Of a stretch of 64,000 nt of DNA, positions 35,236 to 46,341 are shown piece after piece. A model generated the notes under the pieces. That model was not told where the DNA came from. It searched no databases and saw only the letters and a program-made list of their open reading frames with translations. This DNA comes from Acidobacteriaceae bacterium (GTDB taxonomy: Bacteria > Acidobacteriota > Terriglobia > Terriglobales > Acidobacteriaceae). Numbering within the stretch: the first letter of the stretch is position 1; the number at the start of each line of letters is the position of its first letter. The translations under genes were made by a program, and so were the position numbers. Location: the NCBI GenBank assembly GCA_030037545.1, contig JASHRF010000068.1:1-64000 (forward strand). Reading direction: 5' to 3'.

Positions 35236-36873
35236 ATGCAAAAGCACATGGCAAACCTGCTCTCTGTTCTGCTGGTGGCCAGCCAGCTAGTTGCTCCCGC
35301 CGTCGGCAGCGCGCAAGGCGATTCCACCCAAACCGCCACTCCCATCAAGCATGTGGTTGTAATCTTCGGAGAGAACATCTCCTTCGACCACTATTGGGGC
35401 ACCTATCCGAACGCCGCTAACCCTGCCGGCGAACCTGCGTTCCACGCGTTACCTGGGACACCCAGTGTGAACGGCTTCACCGCCTCCCTTCTGACCCTCA
35501 ATCCGAACTACCTGAATTCGGCCAACGGCACAGGCGCGACCAATCCCTTCCGTCTGGACCGCTCGCAGGCATATACCGCCGATCAGGACCACGACTACGA
35601 GCCGGAGCAGGAAGCCTTCCATGCGGGCTTGATGGACTCCTTCCCGGAATACACGGGCTCGGCAAGTTCAGGTAGTGATCCCGCCCCTCCCCCGTCGGCA
35701 GTCCAGACCAAGGGACTGACGATGGGCTATTACGACGGCAACACCGTCACGGCGCTGTGGAATTACGCGCAGCACTTCGCGCTCAACGACAACGCCTACG
35801 GCAGCACCTTTGGTCCGTCGACGGTCGGCGCCATTAACCTGATTTCCGGCCAGACCAACGGTGTGGCCGACGGTTCCGAAGACGGCGGCGACGTTGTCGC
35901 CGACGGCGACGGGGGGTACACGGATATCAGCGATGACAATCCGATCATGGATGTCTGCTCCGGCGGCTCGGGCATGGAAATGAACAACGATAACCAGAAC
36001 ATCGGCGATCTGCTCAACGCGGCCGGCATAACCTGGGGCTGGTTCCAAGGCGGCTTCAATCTGAGCATCGTCAACCCCAACAAGACAACAGGATGCAACC
36101 GCAGCACCACCTCTGCCGTCACCGGTGTCACGGAGTCGGATTACATTGAACATCACGAGCCGTTCCAGTATTACCAGTCAACCGCCAACCCGAACCATCT
36201 GCGGCCCACCTCGGTCTCGATGATCGGACGCACGGACCAGGCAAATCATCAATACGACATCGACGATTTCTACACGGCGGTGCAAGCCGGAAACATGCCC
36301 GCGGTCAGCTTCCTCAAGGCGCCCGGCTACGAAGATGCCCACGCCGGCTACTCCGATCCGCTCGATGAACAGACCTTCGTCGTGACCGTCATCAACTTCC
36401 TCATGGCCAGGCCGGAGTGGTCCTCGACCGCGGTCTTTATCAACTACGACGACTCCGACGGCTGGTACGATCATCAGCTCGGCGAGATCGTGAATCAGTC
36501 CGCCACCAAGGACGACATGCTTACCGGCGACGGCCAGTGCGGTACCGGAAGCGCCGCTCTACCGGGTCCCGACAGTGGCACGACGCCGGTGCAGGGCCGC
36601 TGCGGTTACGGCCCCCGCATTCCGCTCATGCTCATTTCTCCGTGGGCCAGGGCGAATTACGTCGACCACACCCTGTCCGACCAAACTTCGATCATCCACT
36701 TCATCGAAGACAATTGGTTGAAGGGGCAGCGGATCGGGCAGGGATCGTTCGATGCCATCTCCGGTTCGTTGGACAATATGTTCGACTTCAGCCACATCAC
36801 CACGCCTGCCCCGTATCTGCTCAGCCCCTCTACGGGCGAGCCGACCGGCATCGCTGGCGTCGGATACCGGTAG
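35236..36873 (+). CDS. Exported phospholipase C / acid phosphatase-type phosphoesterase
   Basis: The start is the ATG at 35236, directly after GGAGGAG. The 545-residue protein has a signal peptide of about 26 residues (LLSVLLVASQLVAPAVGSAQG). The catalytic entry motif VVVIFGENISFDHYWGTYP matches the phospholipase C family's ENRSFDHYFG. LNDNAYGSTFGPSTVGAINL corresponds to the usual N-[D/E]-x-Y-F region, and AVFINYDDSDGWYDHQ to the late metal ligands. The C-terminal part has RCGYGPRIPLMLISPWA. The substrate may be phospholipids or phosphate monoesters. It is followed by a strong terminator and then the multicopper oxidase gene. Confidence 0.87.
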   Translation: MQKHMANLLSVLLVASQLVAPAVGSAQGDSTQTATPIKHVVVIFGENISFDHYWGTYPNAANPAGEPAFHALPGTPSVNGFTASLLTLNPNYLNSANGTGATNPFRLDRSQAYTADQDHDYEPEQEAFHAGLMDSFPEYTGSASSGSDPAPPPSAVQTKGLTMGYYDGNTVTALWNYAQHFALNDNAYGSTFGPSTVGAINLISGQTNGVADGSEDGGDVVADGDGGYTDISDDNPIMDVCSGGSGMEMNNDNQNIGDLLNAAGITWGWFQGGFNLSIVNPNKTTGCNRSTTSAVTGVTESDYIEHHEPFQYYQSTANPNHLRPTSVSMIGRTDQANHQYDIDDFYTAVQAGNMPAVSFLKAPGYEDAHAGYSDPLDEQTFVVTVINFLMARPEWSSTAVFINYDDSDGWYDHQLGEIVNQSATKDDMLTGDGQCGTGSAALPGPDSGTTPVQGRCGYGPRIPLMLISPWARANYVDHTLSDQTSIIHFIEDNWLKGQRIGQGSFDAISGSLDNMFDFSHITTPAPYLLSPSTGEPTGIAGVGYR

Positions 36874-36886
36874 TTCTGACACTCTT

Positions 36887-36927
36887 CCGGCTCTTCACAG
36901 CAAATCGTGAAGAGCCGGGCATCTTTT
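36887..36927 (+). terminator. Rho-independent terminator after the phosphoesterase gene
   Basis: CCGGCTCTTCAC (36887-36898) pairs perfectly over 12 bp with GTGAAGAGCCGG (36907-36918) around an 8-nt loop, followed by GCATCTTTTC. It isolates the phosphoesterase gene from the oxidase gene downstream. Confidence 0.75.
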
Positions 36928-36965
36928 CATGCTTCTGTTCGCAATTCACACCATAATAAAAAGGA

Positions 36966-38579
36966 GTGCCCCTGCGCTTCCGCTCATCCCGCCGCGATTT
37001 TCTGCGCAATGCCGGTTACGCCGTTGCCGGATTCCAAGCCAAGTGGCCGATAGCTGCCGAGCAACAGCAGCCGGCTATCAACGCATCCGTCCTGGCGCCC
37101 TTCGTCGATCCTCTGCTCTTGCCGCCGTTGGCTCAGCCCTCCGGCCGCCGGCCCAACCCGCAGAAGCCCGGCGAGACAGTTCCGTACTACCGCATCGGCC
37201 TGCGCGAGCAGAGACTGAAAGTGCACCGCGATCTGCCCCCGACGCGCATGTGGTGCTTTGGCGGCGGTTTTCCCGGACCGACGATCGAGACCCGGAGCGG
37301 CCAGGCGATAATCGTGGACTGGGAGAATCAGCTGCCCGCGTGGCACTTTCTCCCCATCGACCATTCGCTTGACGGCGCGGGGCCCGGCGTTCCCGAGGTC
37401 CGCGCCGTCGTCCATCTTCACGGCGGCCGCACGCCGCCCGACAGCGACGGCTACCCGGAGCAATGGACGACTCCCGGCCAGACGCAAACCTGTTTCTACC
37501 CTTCCGCGCAGCACGCGGCGCTGCTCTTTTACCACGACCATTCCATGGGGATTAACCGCCTCAACATCTATGCCGGCATGCAGGGATTCTTTATTGTGCG
37601 CGATCCTGGCGAGGACGATCTGCATCTTCCCTCCGGCGCGTATGAGATCCCGTTGATGATCTGCGACCGCCTGTTCAGTGGCGACGGGCAGCTTTTCTAT
37701 CCCGTATCGCCCGACCCGGCGCGCCCGTGGGTCCCGGAGGTCTACGGCGATGCCATCCTGGTCAATGGCAAGCTGCTGCCGTACCACAATGTCGAGCCGC
37801 GCAAATATCGTCTCCGCCTGATGAACGGATCCAACGGCCGCTTCTATCGATTTCAGTTATCGAACCGCGCCCCGTTCCACGTCATCGCGAACGACCAGGC
37901 CTTGCTGGCTGCGCCGGTCGAGACCTATCGGCTGCCTCTCATGCCGGCCGAACGGGCCGACATCGTAGTGGATTTCGCGCCGTTTGCCGGTACGAATATC
38001 GAGCTGGCCAGCGACGCCTTTCACATCCTTCAATTCCGGGTTGCCAAACAGGGCGCGCCTCAAAGCAGTCAAGTGCCGGCCGTACTATTCAAGCCCTCCA
38101 CGCGGCTGCGTGAGTCAGACGCCGTCCGCACCCGCCGCCTCACCCTCGACGAGCGCCTCGACTACGTCCGGCAATCCATGGGAATGCTCCTTAATAACAC
38201 GCCGTGGAGCGATCCGGTAACGGAAAAGCCCCTACTGAACACCACGGAGATCTGGGAACTGGTCAATCTGACCGAAGACTCGCATCCCATTCACCTGCAT
38301 CTGGTGCGATTTCAGATTCTCGATCGGCGCCCCTTTGACGTCTTTGAATACATGACCAAGCGCGTGCTCCGTTTCACCGGTCCTGCTCAGCCCCCGGAGC
38401 CTCTTGAATCCGGCTGGAAAGACACCGCGCGCGCCGACTCCGGCATGGTTACGCGCATCATCGTGCCCTTTGAGGGCTATATGGGCCGCTACGTGTGGCA
38501 TTGCCACATTCTCGAGCACGAGGACAACATGATGATGCGGCCCTACGAGGTCCTTCCGCCGGAAAAACAGCTCGTGTAG
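36966..38579 (+). CDS. Tat-exported multicopper oxidase (CotA/bilirubin oxidase-like)
   Basis: The protein is about 537 residues and starts with a twin-arginine signal, SSRRDFLRNAGYAVAG. In-frame stops at 36954 and 36957 limit the start to GTG 36966 or CTG 36972. The only ribosome site, AAGGAG (36961-36966), overlaps the GTG, so CTG at 36972 may be the real start. All four copper-ligand blocks are present: H150-L-H152-GG, H190-D-H192, HPIHLH near residue 432, and H512-C513-H514-x3-H518-x4-M523. Blue-copper ligands are therefore complete. Such enzymes oxidise metals, phenols or bilirubin with reduction of O2 to water. The substrate is not known. Confidence 0.9.
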   Translation: MPLRFRSSRRDFLRNAGYAVAGFQAKWPIAAEQQQPAINASVLAPFVDPLLLPPLAQPSGRRPNPQKPGETVPYYRIGLREQRLKVHRDLPPTRMWCFGGGFPGPTIETRSGQAIIVDWENQLPAWHFLPIDHSLDGAGPGVPEVRAVVHLHGGRTPPDSDGYPEQWTTPGQTQTCFYPSAQHAALLFYHDHSMGINRLNIYAGMQGFFIVRDPGEDDLHLPSGAYEIPLMICDRLFSGDGQLFYPVSPDPARPWVPEVYGDAILVNGKLLPYHNVEPRKYRLRLMNGSNGRFYRFQLSNRAPFHVIANDQALLAAPVETYRLPLMPAERADIVVDFAPFAGTNIELASDAFHILQFRVAKQGAPQSSQVPAVLFKPSTRLRESDAVRTRRLTLDERLDYVRQSMGMLLNNTPWSDPVTEKPLLNTTEIWELVNLTEDSHPIHLHLVRFQILDRRPFDVFEYMTKRVLRFTGPAQPPEPLESGWKDTARADSGMVTRIIVPFEGYMGRYVWHCHILEHEDNMMMRPYEVLPPEKQLV

Positions 38580-38678
38580 CCAGAGAGTCCGGAAAAGCGC
38601 ATCAACGATTAGTCACAAGGCGAGACAGGCTCGCGGTCAGACCAATCGGCAGTGATTCGCACTGGCCTGAATCTGCGC

Positions 38679-39281
38679 TCAGAAGTGAAATACTGCCCCA
38701 GCACTGATGCGGAGGTTGTTTTGGTGGTCATTGGAGCCGTTGTCGAATGTGGTCAGCAAGTAGTCTGCCTCAACCACACGCCAAGAAAAGCGGCGGCTTA
38801 GGCGTAGATCCAGTCCGCCACCCAGGTTCGCGGCAAAGGCTGCGCCCGCATTGGAGACCTTCGCTGCTTGGCCTTGAACCAGCGTCCCGCCGGAGTGCGC
38901 CAAGCCGATCAATGCCTGGCCGAAGGGTTGCAGAGACCAGTGAGCGATCGGCGGCATGAAGCGCGCTCCAACGGTGTAGGTGCTGAGCGTGAGGCCGTAG
39001 CCGCTGCTGGAGATACCGTCCGCATGGGCGATGGTAGCGTCACCCACCATGGCGAAGCGCCCGGTCTTGAGCGGCCAGGCGAATGTGGCGTTGCCGCCGT
39101 TGAGGTTGAAGCATCCACAACCGCCCGGAGGTGCGTTGCCGTGCAGATAGCTGTAACCGAGGGCCAATTCGGCGCGGGGCGGCGCGGGGCCGTCGGTTGC
39201 CCCCTGGCTGAATCCCGGTACGGCAGAGACCGCGGCGACGGTCAACACAAGAACACAAAGTGGCTGGATCGTCATTCGCAT
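38679..39281 (-). CDS. Small outer-membrane beta-barrel protein
   Basis: This 200-residue protein has a signal peptide (VLVLTVAAVSAVPGFS) and alternating hydrophobic/polar strands: AELALGYSYLHG, GGNATFAWPLKTGR, YGLTLSTYTVGARF, FSWRVVEADYLLTTF. It ends in phenylalanine (GAVFHF), the typical outer-membrane insertion signal. The length fits an eight-stranded OmpA/OmpW-like barrel. It starts ten bases after the stop of the giant surface protein gene, and AAGGAG lies five bases upstream, so it is probably co-transcribed with it. Its function may be a partner or anchor for the large protein; that is inference. Confidence 0.75.
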   Translation of the reverse strand: MRMTIQPLCVLVLTVAAVSAVPGFSQGATDGPAPPRAELALGYSYLHGNAPPGGCGCFNLNGGNATFAWPLKTGRFAMVGDATIAHADGISSSGYGLTLSTYTVGARFMPPIAHWSLQPFGQALIGLAHSGGTLVQGQAAKVSNAGAAFAANLGGGLDLRLSRRFSWRVVEADYLLTTFDNGSNDHQNNLRISAGAVFHF

Positions 39282-39291
39282 CGGGTCTCCT

Positions 39292-42200
39292 TTACTGCAC
39301 CGTGAGTTGAACAGTGGTGGAATGTGTGTCGCTTCCGCTGGCGCCGGTGATGGTGAGCGAGTAGGTCTGGGATTGCTGCGGGAAGCCGAATCCGCCGCCG
39401 CAGCCGAACAGAAAGGCGGTTGCTCCGAGCGTGGTGAGCGCCACGACCGCGAGCAGGAGATTCCGCCAGCGTTTGCGCGTGCGCCGCAGTGGAAGCAGGA
39501 AGAGAATGGGCAGCAGCGAGGCGAAAGCAGGAATGGATGCCAGCCTGAGCCCCGCCGGAGACTCGTTACGGCGAATCATCACAAACGAGGCAGGAACCTG
39601 GACGGTGAGTATCGAGGTGCCGCTGCTGGAGCCAGGCGTGATGGTGGTTGGGTTAAAGGTTCCGGTTACGCCAGTTGGAAGCCCTGTGACGCTGAGAGTG
39701 ACGGCGCTGGTAAAGGCGCTGCCGACGTCAGCCACGGTAACGGTGAGACTGCCTGCTTGGCCGGCCGCGACGGATTGCGAAAGAGGAGTGGCGGAGATAG
39801 CGAAGTCCGGAGCCGGCGCCGGGACGTTGACGGCGAAGCTCTGCGCTACTTGCGGAGCGGCCGCATATGTGGAATTACCGGCCTGATTGGCGTCAATGGT
39901 GCAGGTTCCGCTGGTGATAAATGTGGCCGTCGTCCCGGAAATCGTGCACACGCCTGTCGTGGCCGAAGTAAATGTCACTGCCAGACCGGAACTGGCCGTG
40001 GCCACAAGCGTCAGCGGCGTGCCGACCGTCTGCGTACCGGGGTTGTTGAAGGTGATGGTCTGCGCGGTGAGCGTGGTTGACGTGACATCGAACGTGAGTG
40101 CATTCGATGTTCCACCGCCAGGTGAGGGGTTGGTGACCGTGACGGCTGGCGTACCGGCGCTGGCGAGGTCAGTGGCCGGAATGGCCGCAGTGAGTTGTGT
40201 GGCGCTGACGTAGGTAGTGGTTGTGGGATTGCCGCTGAAGTTCACCACCGCACCGCTGACAAAATTCGCGCCCGTCACCGTTAGCGTGAAGCCGGCCGAT
40301 CCGGCCGTCGCGCTGGACGGGCTGAGCAAAGTGATTGACGGCACGGGATTATTGGCCGCTGCAGGATTGATGGTGAAGGCGAGTGCGTTCGATGTTCCTC
40401 CGCCGGGCGTGGAAACGGTGAAGGTGAGTGCGTTCGATGTTCCTCCGCCGGGCGTAGGATTGGTGACCGTGATCGAGCCTGTTGTTGCGCTTGCGAGATA
40501 CGATGCCGGGAGGATCGCCGTAAGCTGGGTTGGATTCACAAATGTGGTGGTGAGTGCGTTGCCGTTGAAGTTTACAACCGAGCTGTCGATGAACCCTGAG
40601 CCGTTGACGGTCAGCGTGAGAGCGCCCGAACCGGCCGTGGCGCTCGATGGCTGCAACGCGGTGATCGCCGGCATGGGGTTGGAAGTTGTAGTTCCGTCCT
40701 GATAGACAGTGAACGTCTGGCATCCTGCGGTGATGGTGAGCGTGCGCGGGACGCCTGTGTTTTGCGCAACGGTGTAATAGACATTGCTTTGCCCCGTGCC
40801 AGAGCTGATCGTGGTGATAGAAAGCGCGGAGGGATCGCTGGAGGTTGCAATCCATTGACAGTTCGAATACGACGGGAGAACGGTGAAGAAATTTGAGATG
40901 CCGCTGGCGGGGACTTCTACACTGCTGGAGCTGAGGGTGAACGTGCAGCCGAATGCGGAAGCCAGATTGACCGTGAACACCGCGTTGCCGGTCCCGTTTC
41001 CGTTGGTGACCGTCACCGGCGCCGTTCCGGCGCTCGCAATCGCGCTTGCCGGAATCGCCGCGGCCACCTGGGTGGCGCTCCCGTAGGTAGTGGCCTCTGC
41101 TGCGCCGCTGAAGTTTACTACCGCACCGGTGACAAAATTCGCGCCCGTCACCGTTAGCGTGAAGCCGGCGGATCCGGCCGTCGCGCTGGACGGACTGAGC
41201 GAAGTGATTGAGGGCACGGGACTATTGGTCGCGTTTCCGATCGTAATCGTGGGCGTCTGTGGCCCTTCGGTATTCGCGGCCACCGCGTAATTCACCGTGC
41301 CGTTGCCGGTGCCGGAAGCGCCGGACGTGATCGAGATCTGAGATGCATTGCTGGGTGCAGCCGTCCATGCGCAACTGGGCGAAGAAGCCGTCACGCTGAT
41401 CGAGCCTGTGCCTCCGGCGGCCCCGACACTCGCGCTGGTTGAGCTCAAAGTGAAGTAGCAGCTTGGGGCAGCTTGCGAAACTGTGAATACATCGCCGCCG
41501 ATCATGATGGTTCCTGTTTGCGGAGGGCCTGTGTTGGGAGCCACCGTGAAGCTCACCGGGCCGCTCGCCAAGAGAGTGTTGGGAGAGGAAGTGATCCACG
41601 GCGCGTAGGACAGCACGGAGGGCGAGCAATCGGAGCCGTTGATGGTGACATTGACCGTGCCCGCTCCACCGGCGGCGCTGAAGTTCGCCGACGAGGCGCC
41701 CAGTGTGTAGGAGCAGGCGGAGCCGCCGCCCTGTGTGAAGGAAATGACCTGACCTGCAACGGTGATGCTGCCTGAGCGTGAAGCGGAGCCGGTATTGGGC
41801 GCTATGGCGATGTCGACGCCGCCGGAACCGGTTGCGGTGCCGGTATCGGCAACATCGATCTCCTCATCCTCGGCGTTTTCGCCGCCGTTGGTATCCAGAA
41901 TGACCGCCCAGGGAACGGAAGAAGTTGCCGTCCATGAGCAAGTGGGGGCATTGGGTGTCACCTCCACAGCCTCGGGGATGAGCGTCGTTCCATCGTTCTC
42001 GATGTTATCGAGAGATCCCGATACGGAGTAGGTGCACGCGGACGCAATCGTGAACGTGGAGGTGCTGGGAGTATTTGAACCGTTGTACGGTCCCGGATTC
42101 GGGTTGGTTGCCGTCACGCTCACCGTTCCCGCCGCAGCCAGCAGAGATGCCGGGACAACAACCTGCACGCCCGAGCAGTAATAGGTGCCGCTGTAAATGC

Positions 42201-45200
42201 TGCCGCATTGTTGGTTATCGAGATAGCCGACGGTTGACAGTGGCGTGCCGTTGAAGGCGATGGCCGTACTCGGCACGAATCCGGTTCCGTACACGGTCAT
42301 GGGCAGGTCCGCGCCGCCAGCAATCGCGGAAGCGGGGCTGAGACTGCTGATGGACGGCTGAGGATAAGTGGCGTTAAGAGTCGCGCTCGAAGTGTTGTTG
42401 GCCAGGTTTGGATCGGTCTGCGTGGCGGTAACGTTTGCCGTGTCGGTGATGCTGCCTGCGCTCAATATCTGAACGGGAACATCGATGGTTGCCGTAGCCC
42501 CGGCGGCCATGGTTCCCAAATCGCAGGTAATGGTCTGGCCGCTTACCGTGCAGGCTCCCAGCGAGGTGGTTACCGGACTCTGGCACGCGCCCAGATCGCA
42601 AAACGCGCTGCTGACCGTGAGCGATGCGGGCAGCGTATCGGTAACGACCACATTCGTGGCGGTAGCGGGTCCCAGATTGGCCACGGCGGCTACGTAGACG
42701 TCGTTTCCCCAGTCGGCTCCGACCGTAACATCGTTCCCATTGTTGCTCAGCGTGATGCTCATGTCCGCGTCTGCCGTGTTCACGGGGTTGCTGATCGCGA
42801 CGCCGCACGAAGCGTCCGTGGTTACAGAAGTGGAACCAAGATAAGTCTGCCCCTGGCCATAGCCGGAAGGATCGGCGGCGGTGCTCGAAAAGAATTCAAT
42901 CGTGTAGGTAGTGTTGGGGAGGCTGTTGAAATTTCCCAGCAGGCTCAGAACGTTTCCGGTGGCCGTGGCCTGCACGGCGTTTGAAAACTCCGATGTGTTG
43001 TTGTTGGGATCTGTTGCTGTCGCCGTAATGAAGGAGGTACCCGAGCCCGCAGTCAGGACCGGCGCATTCTGCAGGTCATTGGGGCCGGTCACGGACGACT
43101 GGCAGGGAGTATTGATATTGGGCCCGCCTGTGCCCACCGCGATTCCCAGGTCGCCGTTGCCGAAGATGGAATTGCGGCTGATCAGGTTCTGCGTGCCGCT
43201 GTTAATGCGCACGCCGGCGCCACCGTTCGACAAAATCGTATTCCCGACCGTGTTGTTACCGAAACCCTCGCCCGGGTTTGCTGTTCCGGGATCGACGAGG
43301 ACGCCGTTGCCGGTGTTGTAGGCGATCAGGTTGCCTGCGCCCGGCTGGGTGCCCCCAATCAGGTTATTGGTGGCGCTCTCGTTCAGGGTTAGACCGTTGC
43401 CCTGGTTGGCAAGGGGGAGCGTGCCGGTGATATCCGTGCCGATAAGATTCCCTTGGATGGTGTTGCCCTGGTAGGTCTCGCCCTCGCCGCCGTATCCGGT
43501 GCTTGTGCCCTGGATATCGATTCCATCTGTCAGGTTGCCGGAAATGAGGTTGCCGGTGACCGAAATATCTCCCGCGGGAATGAGGTCCGCGGCGGATGCG
43601 CCAAGATTCGTGATGGTCCCGATGTAAAGGGACATATTCCCATTGCCAATGGCCTTGGTCCCGGTCACGTCGGTTCCAATGTAATTGCCCTGTACGTTAG
43701 TGTCGTAGACATTGTCGGCGATTAGCACCCCGTATTCGTTTCCGGAGATGATGTTGGCCGCGGCCGGGGTTGTGCCGCCAATCTGTTCGTCCCTTAGGCG
43801 GGCCAAGATCAAAACGCCCGTTCCATATTCCGCGGAGACACTGAATGTGCCGGTGGAATCGGTGCCGATGAAGTTACCTTGTACAAGGGAGCCTGACGCG
43901 CTCTCCGAATTGTCGAGGAGGTTGTTGAGCTCTATATCGGTCCCGTTGCTGCTGATAACGTTCCCGTCGTTGGCCAGTGTGCCGCCAATGGTCATGGTGG
44001 GCTGGCCGGCGAGCACTCCCGAATTTACGTTCGGTAACGCTATCTGGCCGGTGATGTCGGTGCCGATGAAGTTGCCTTGAACCGCGGTCTCGAAGGCGTC
44101 TGGAAAGATCACCACGCCTTCATCCTGGTTGCCGGAAATAAGGTTGCGGGCCTCGGGCGTGGTTCCGCCGATGATGTTGCCGGCGTCCACGTTGGTTAAG
44201 GGGCCGTTGTTCGAGGAAACGCCCACATAGTTGGCGTTTGCCACGGTTCCGGCGGCGTCGGTACCGAAGAAATTGCCTTCAATGTAATCGCCTACGCCAT
44301 AGGCTTCGATACCCTCGGCGCCTGCGTTCCCGGCACCGGAGGTATCCGGAGTCGTCCAGCCTGTGAGATCCATCCCGCGATAGGTCGAGCCAACGTCATC
44401 GAAAGGGACCAGGCCGCTGCCTCCCGGCGTGGTGGCCAGGCTGCCGTCGATTTGGATCAGGATCTTGGCGTTGCCGCCGCTGGCAAGCGTGTTAGGGCTG
44501 GCGCCCGGCTGAGTATAGCCGTCGATCGTCACGGTCGCATTTATCGGTGGCAACGCCCAGTCGTCGATGCCATTTGGGGCGTTTAGAGAAAGCGGCTGAA
44601 TGAGAAATGTCCCGGTCGCAGCGTTATAGCCGGGATCGGTAGTGGGAATATTGAAATCGATCTCGTAGGTGCCGGTATCGTTATTTGCGGTCCAGGCAGC
44701 CGTAACGGCGTTTAACGCCGCGCGCAGCGATCCCGCCGGAGCGGACCCGCCAATCGTGCCTGTATCCTGCGTATTGGTTACCGTGAAAATGTTGGCCGCC
44801 GGGACACTCTGCTGCATAGTGATCGGCGCGGTCTGCCCATCCTGCAGAACCACCAGGCCGTTGAGGCCGACTTTATTCAGACGCATGGGCAGAACTGCTT
44901 CCGGAGCGGAAGCCGCATCCAGTGAAGCGGCCAGCCTCATTGGCTGGCGCACCGGTGCGGTCCGATTCCGGACTGACTCTGGTGTGGAGACTCCTCCCGC
45001 CGCGCCGGCAGTGGAAATCACGTGTATCTTGCTGTTGCCGCTGTCGAGGGCAAGAATATCGTCCTGCAATGACCCGGTTACGCGGGCTGAAACGAGGCGA
45101 GGAACGGTTTGAGCGAACCCCATCGGCATAGTCACCGTGCTCCGCTCCGTCCATTCCGGCGAGTCCGCACCGTTGCCGGCTAGGTCCCCCCGCAGTGCTT

Positions 45201-46341
45201 CGATCCTCCCTAACATGCTTGGCGTCAACGTCCCTGAAAGCAGCACAGGCTTTCCCTTAGCGTGGGGTTCGGCCTGTTGCACGGCCGGCCTGTAATTTGG
45301 GTCCGCGATGGCCTTGGCAAGAACGTTCACCGGCGATATGGCGTGCTCCAGGATGTGGATAACGCCGTTCTCGTCCAGGGCGGCAATGCCTGGACCCGCC
45401 CCGGTAAAGTCGCCGGCAGCCATCGCCAGGATTGCGAACGGAAGGCGCTGCACGGTCACTTTGGCCCCGGCAATAGTTGCGCTCTGGGCCCCGCCAAGCG
45501 ACGGCTTCGGGTCCCTTGCATGGATCACCGAGATCAGGCTGCCGGTCGCAATCGCCAGATCGTTCCTCGCGCTGCCGTCGAATCTACCCAGCGCCATCGC
45601 TGTAACCGGTTGAGGAAGAGCGAAGATTTGGGGTGAGTCGCTCAGTGCTCCCCGAGGCGATTTGTAGACCAGCGCTCTGGCTCCAGTGGATGTGGTCACG
45701 CCTACGATCAGATCTGCCAGGCCGTCGGCGTGGCCGATCTCGCCCGAAATCATGGCAGTAATACTGCCACCGACAGGGATTCGCCTGGGGGCGGCAAAGC
45801 CTCCATGTCCATCGCCTCGCAGAAAATAAAGGGCATTGCTTCCGCGCTGCGCCGTCACCACATCCAGGTGGCCGTCGGCGTCAAAGTCCCCGGTCATAAG
45901 AAAGTCCGGCGCTTCGGGCAGCGAAAACGTGCGCGCATCCGGAAAGAACGCCGGCGGCTCCTGGCCGGCGGCAGAACCGTAGGGCCAAAGCGCGGCTATG
46001 TTGCCGCGATGCACGGTGATCGAGCCGCCCTTACCCGCAGTAAAGCCGCTCACCAGGTCGGGTACACCGTCTTGATCGAAGTCGCCGGCTGCCAGCGCCA
46101 GGGGGCGCACCTCTCCATTTTGGGCGGAGTTGCCGCCCAGCGCATGACCGTCGCAAAGGCTGAGAAACGGAATGCCGCTCCCGGGGACGTGAATTGTCGC
46201 TGTGCTCACTGAATTCGTGCTTGGGCACGAGCTCATCATCGGCTGATTCATGGCTCTGACACCTTGAGCTACGGCGTTTTGCGGTGAGCCGAGAGGGACC
46301 ACGGCACAGAGGTACAGCATCGTTCCCGCGACGGCTTTCAT
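39292..46341 (-). CDS. Giant multidomain surface/exported protein (FG-GAP, beta-helix, DUF11, IPT/TIG, BACON)
   Basis: This 2349-residue protein has a signal peptide (about 1-26) and starts seven bases after CGGAGG. Approximate order: FG-GAP/VCBS-like repeats (60-400; [30 protein letters not shown]); a CSLREA-like opening VTNTQDTG (about 517); a right-handed parallel beta-helix with repeated GNFIGTD and IIGGTTP turns to about 1093; DUF11 (about 1214-1324); an IPT/TIG domain; BACON-like domains with [15 protein letters not shown] and CYFTLSS openings; then two IPT domains, another BACON and a last Ig-like pair. The C-terminus has two hydrophobic helices with RRTRKRWRN between them (about 2265-2320), then a GCGGGFG and a final beta-strand, [11 protein letters not shown]. 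Adhesin or polymer-binding roles are likely, but no enzyme motif is seen. Confidence 0.85.
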   Translation of the reverse strand: MKAVAGTMLYLCAVVPLGSPQNAVAQGVRAMNQPMMSSCPSTNSVSTATIHVPGSGIPFLSLCDGHALGGNSAQNGEVRPLALAAGDFDQDGVPDLVSGFTAGKGGSITVHRGNIAALWPYGSAAGQEPPAFFPDARTFSLPEAPDFLMTGDFDADGHLDVVTAQRGSNALYFLRGDGHGGFAAPRRIPVGGSITAMISGEIGHADGLADLIVGVTTSTGARALVYKSPRGALSDSPQIFALPQPVTAMALGRFDGSARNDLAIATGSLISVIHARDPKPSLGGAQSATIAGAKVTVQRLPFAILAMAAGDFTGAGPGIAALDENGVIHILEHAISPVNVLAKAIADPNYRPAVQQAEPHAKGKPVLLSGTLTPSMLGRIEALRGDLAGNGADSPEWTERSTVTMPMGFAQTVPRLVSARVTGSLQDDILALDSGNSKIHVISTAGAAGGVSTPESVRNRTAPVRQPMRLAASLDAASAPEAVLPMRLNKVGLNGLVVLQDGQTAPITMQQSVPAANIFTVTNTQDTGTIGGSAPAGSLRAALNAVTAAWTANNDTGTYEIDFNIPTTDPGYNAATGTFLIQPLSLNAPNGIDDWALPPINATVTIDGYTQPGASPNTLASGGNAKILIQIDGSLATTPGGSGLVPFDDVGSTYRGMDLTGWTTPDTSGAGNAGAEGIEAYGVGDYIEGNFFGTDAAGTVANANYVGVSSNNGPLTNVDAGNIIGGTTPEARNLISGNQDEGVVIFPDAFETAVQGNFIGTDITGQIALPNVNSGVLAGQPTMTIGGTLANDGNVISSNGTDIELNNLLDNSESASGSLVQGNFIGTDSTGTFSVSAEYGTGVLILARLRDEQIGGTTPAAANIISGNEYGVLIADNVYDTNVQGNYIGTDVTGTKAIGNGNMSLYIGTITNLGASAADLIPAGDISVTGNLISGNLTDGIDIQGTSTGYGGEGETYQGNTIQGNLIGTDITGTLPLANQGNGLTLNESATNNLIGGTQPGAGNLIAYNTGNGVLVDPGTANPGEGFGNNTVGNTILSNGGAGVRINSGTQNLISRNSIFGNGDLGIAVGTGGPNINTPCQSSVTGPNDLQNAPVLTAGSGTSFITATATDPNNNTSEFSNAVQATATGNVLSLLGNFNSLPNTTYTIEFFSSTAADPSGYGQGQTYLGSTSVTTDASCGVAISNPVNTADADMSITLSNNGNDVTVGADWGNDVYVAAVANLGPATATNVVVTDTLPASLTVSSAFCDLGACQSPVTTSLGACTVSGQTITCDLGTMAAGATATIDVPVQILSAGSITDTANVTATQTDPNLANNTSSATLNATYPQPSISSLSPASAIAGGADLPMTVYGTGFVPSTAIAFNGTPLSTVGYLDNQQCGSIYSGTYYCSGVQVVVPASLLAAAGTVSVTATNPNPGPYNGSNTPSTSTFTIASACTYSVSGSLDNIENDGTTLIPEAVEVTPNAPTCSWTATSSVPWAVILDTNGGENAEDEEIDVADTGTATGSGGVDIAIAPNTGSASRSGSITVAGQVISFTQGGGSACSYTLGASSANFSAAGGAGTVNVTINGSDCSPSVLSYAPWITSSPNTLLASGPVSFTVAPNTGPPQTGTIMIGGDVFTVSQAAPSCYFTLSSTSASVGAAGGTGSISVTASSPSCAWTAAPSNASQISITSGASGTGNGTVNYAVAANTEGPQTPTITIGNATNSPVPSITSLSPSSATAGSAGFTLTVTGANFVTGAVVNFSGAAEATTYGSATQVAAAIPASAIASAGTAPVTVTNGNGTGNAVFTVNLASAFGCTFTLSSSSVEVPASGISNFFTVLPSYSNCQWIATSSDPSALSITTISSGTGQSNVYYTVAQNTGVPRTLTITAGCQTFTVYQDGTTTSNPMPAITALQPSSATAGSGALTLTVNGSGFIDSSVVNFNGNALTTTFVNPTQLTAILPASYLASATTGSITVTNPTPGGGTSNALTFTVSTPGGGTSNALAFTINPAAANNPVPSITLLSPSSATAGSAGFTLTVTGANFVSGAVVNFSGNPTTTTYVSATQLTAAIPATDLASAGTPAVTVTNPSPGGGTSNALTFDVTSTTLTAQTITFNNPGTQTVGTPLTLVATASSGLAVTFTSATTGVCTISGTTATFITSGTCTIDANQAGNSTYAAAPQVAQSFAVNVPAPAPDFAISATPLSQSVAAGQAGSLTVTVADVGSAFTSAVTLSVTGLPTGVTGTFNPTTITPGSSSGTSILTVQVPASFVMIRRNESPAGLRLASIPAFASLLPILFLLPLRRTRKRWRNLLLAVVALTTLGATAFLFGCGGGFGFPQQSQTYSLTITGASGSDTHSTTVQLTVQ
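40231..41227 (-). repeat. Near-identical 125-bp repeats encoding IPT/TIG units
   Basis: Bases 40231-40355 and 41103-41227 match with about eight differences over 125 positions, far more than the other IPT units do. They encode the same stretch ([11 protein letters not shown] and its flanks). This suggests recent duplication or gene conversion within the giant gene. Confidence 0.7.
40381..40455 (-). repeat. 45-bp tandem duplication (15 residues)
   Basis: GAGTGCGTTCGATGTTCCTC recurs with a 45-base period (40381 and 40426), in frame. It gives two copies of [10 protein letters not shown] followed by TFTVS or AFTIN, at the end of an IPT domain of the giant protein. Confidence 0.75.

Noticed and set aside
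39292..46341. CRISPR-like or tandem repeat array in the giant gene
   Set aside because: The repeats are in frame and encode protein domains with variable spacing, not direct repeats with spacers.
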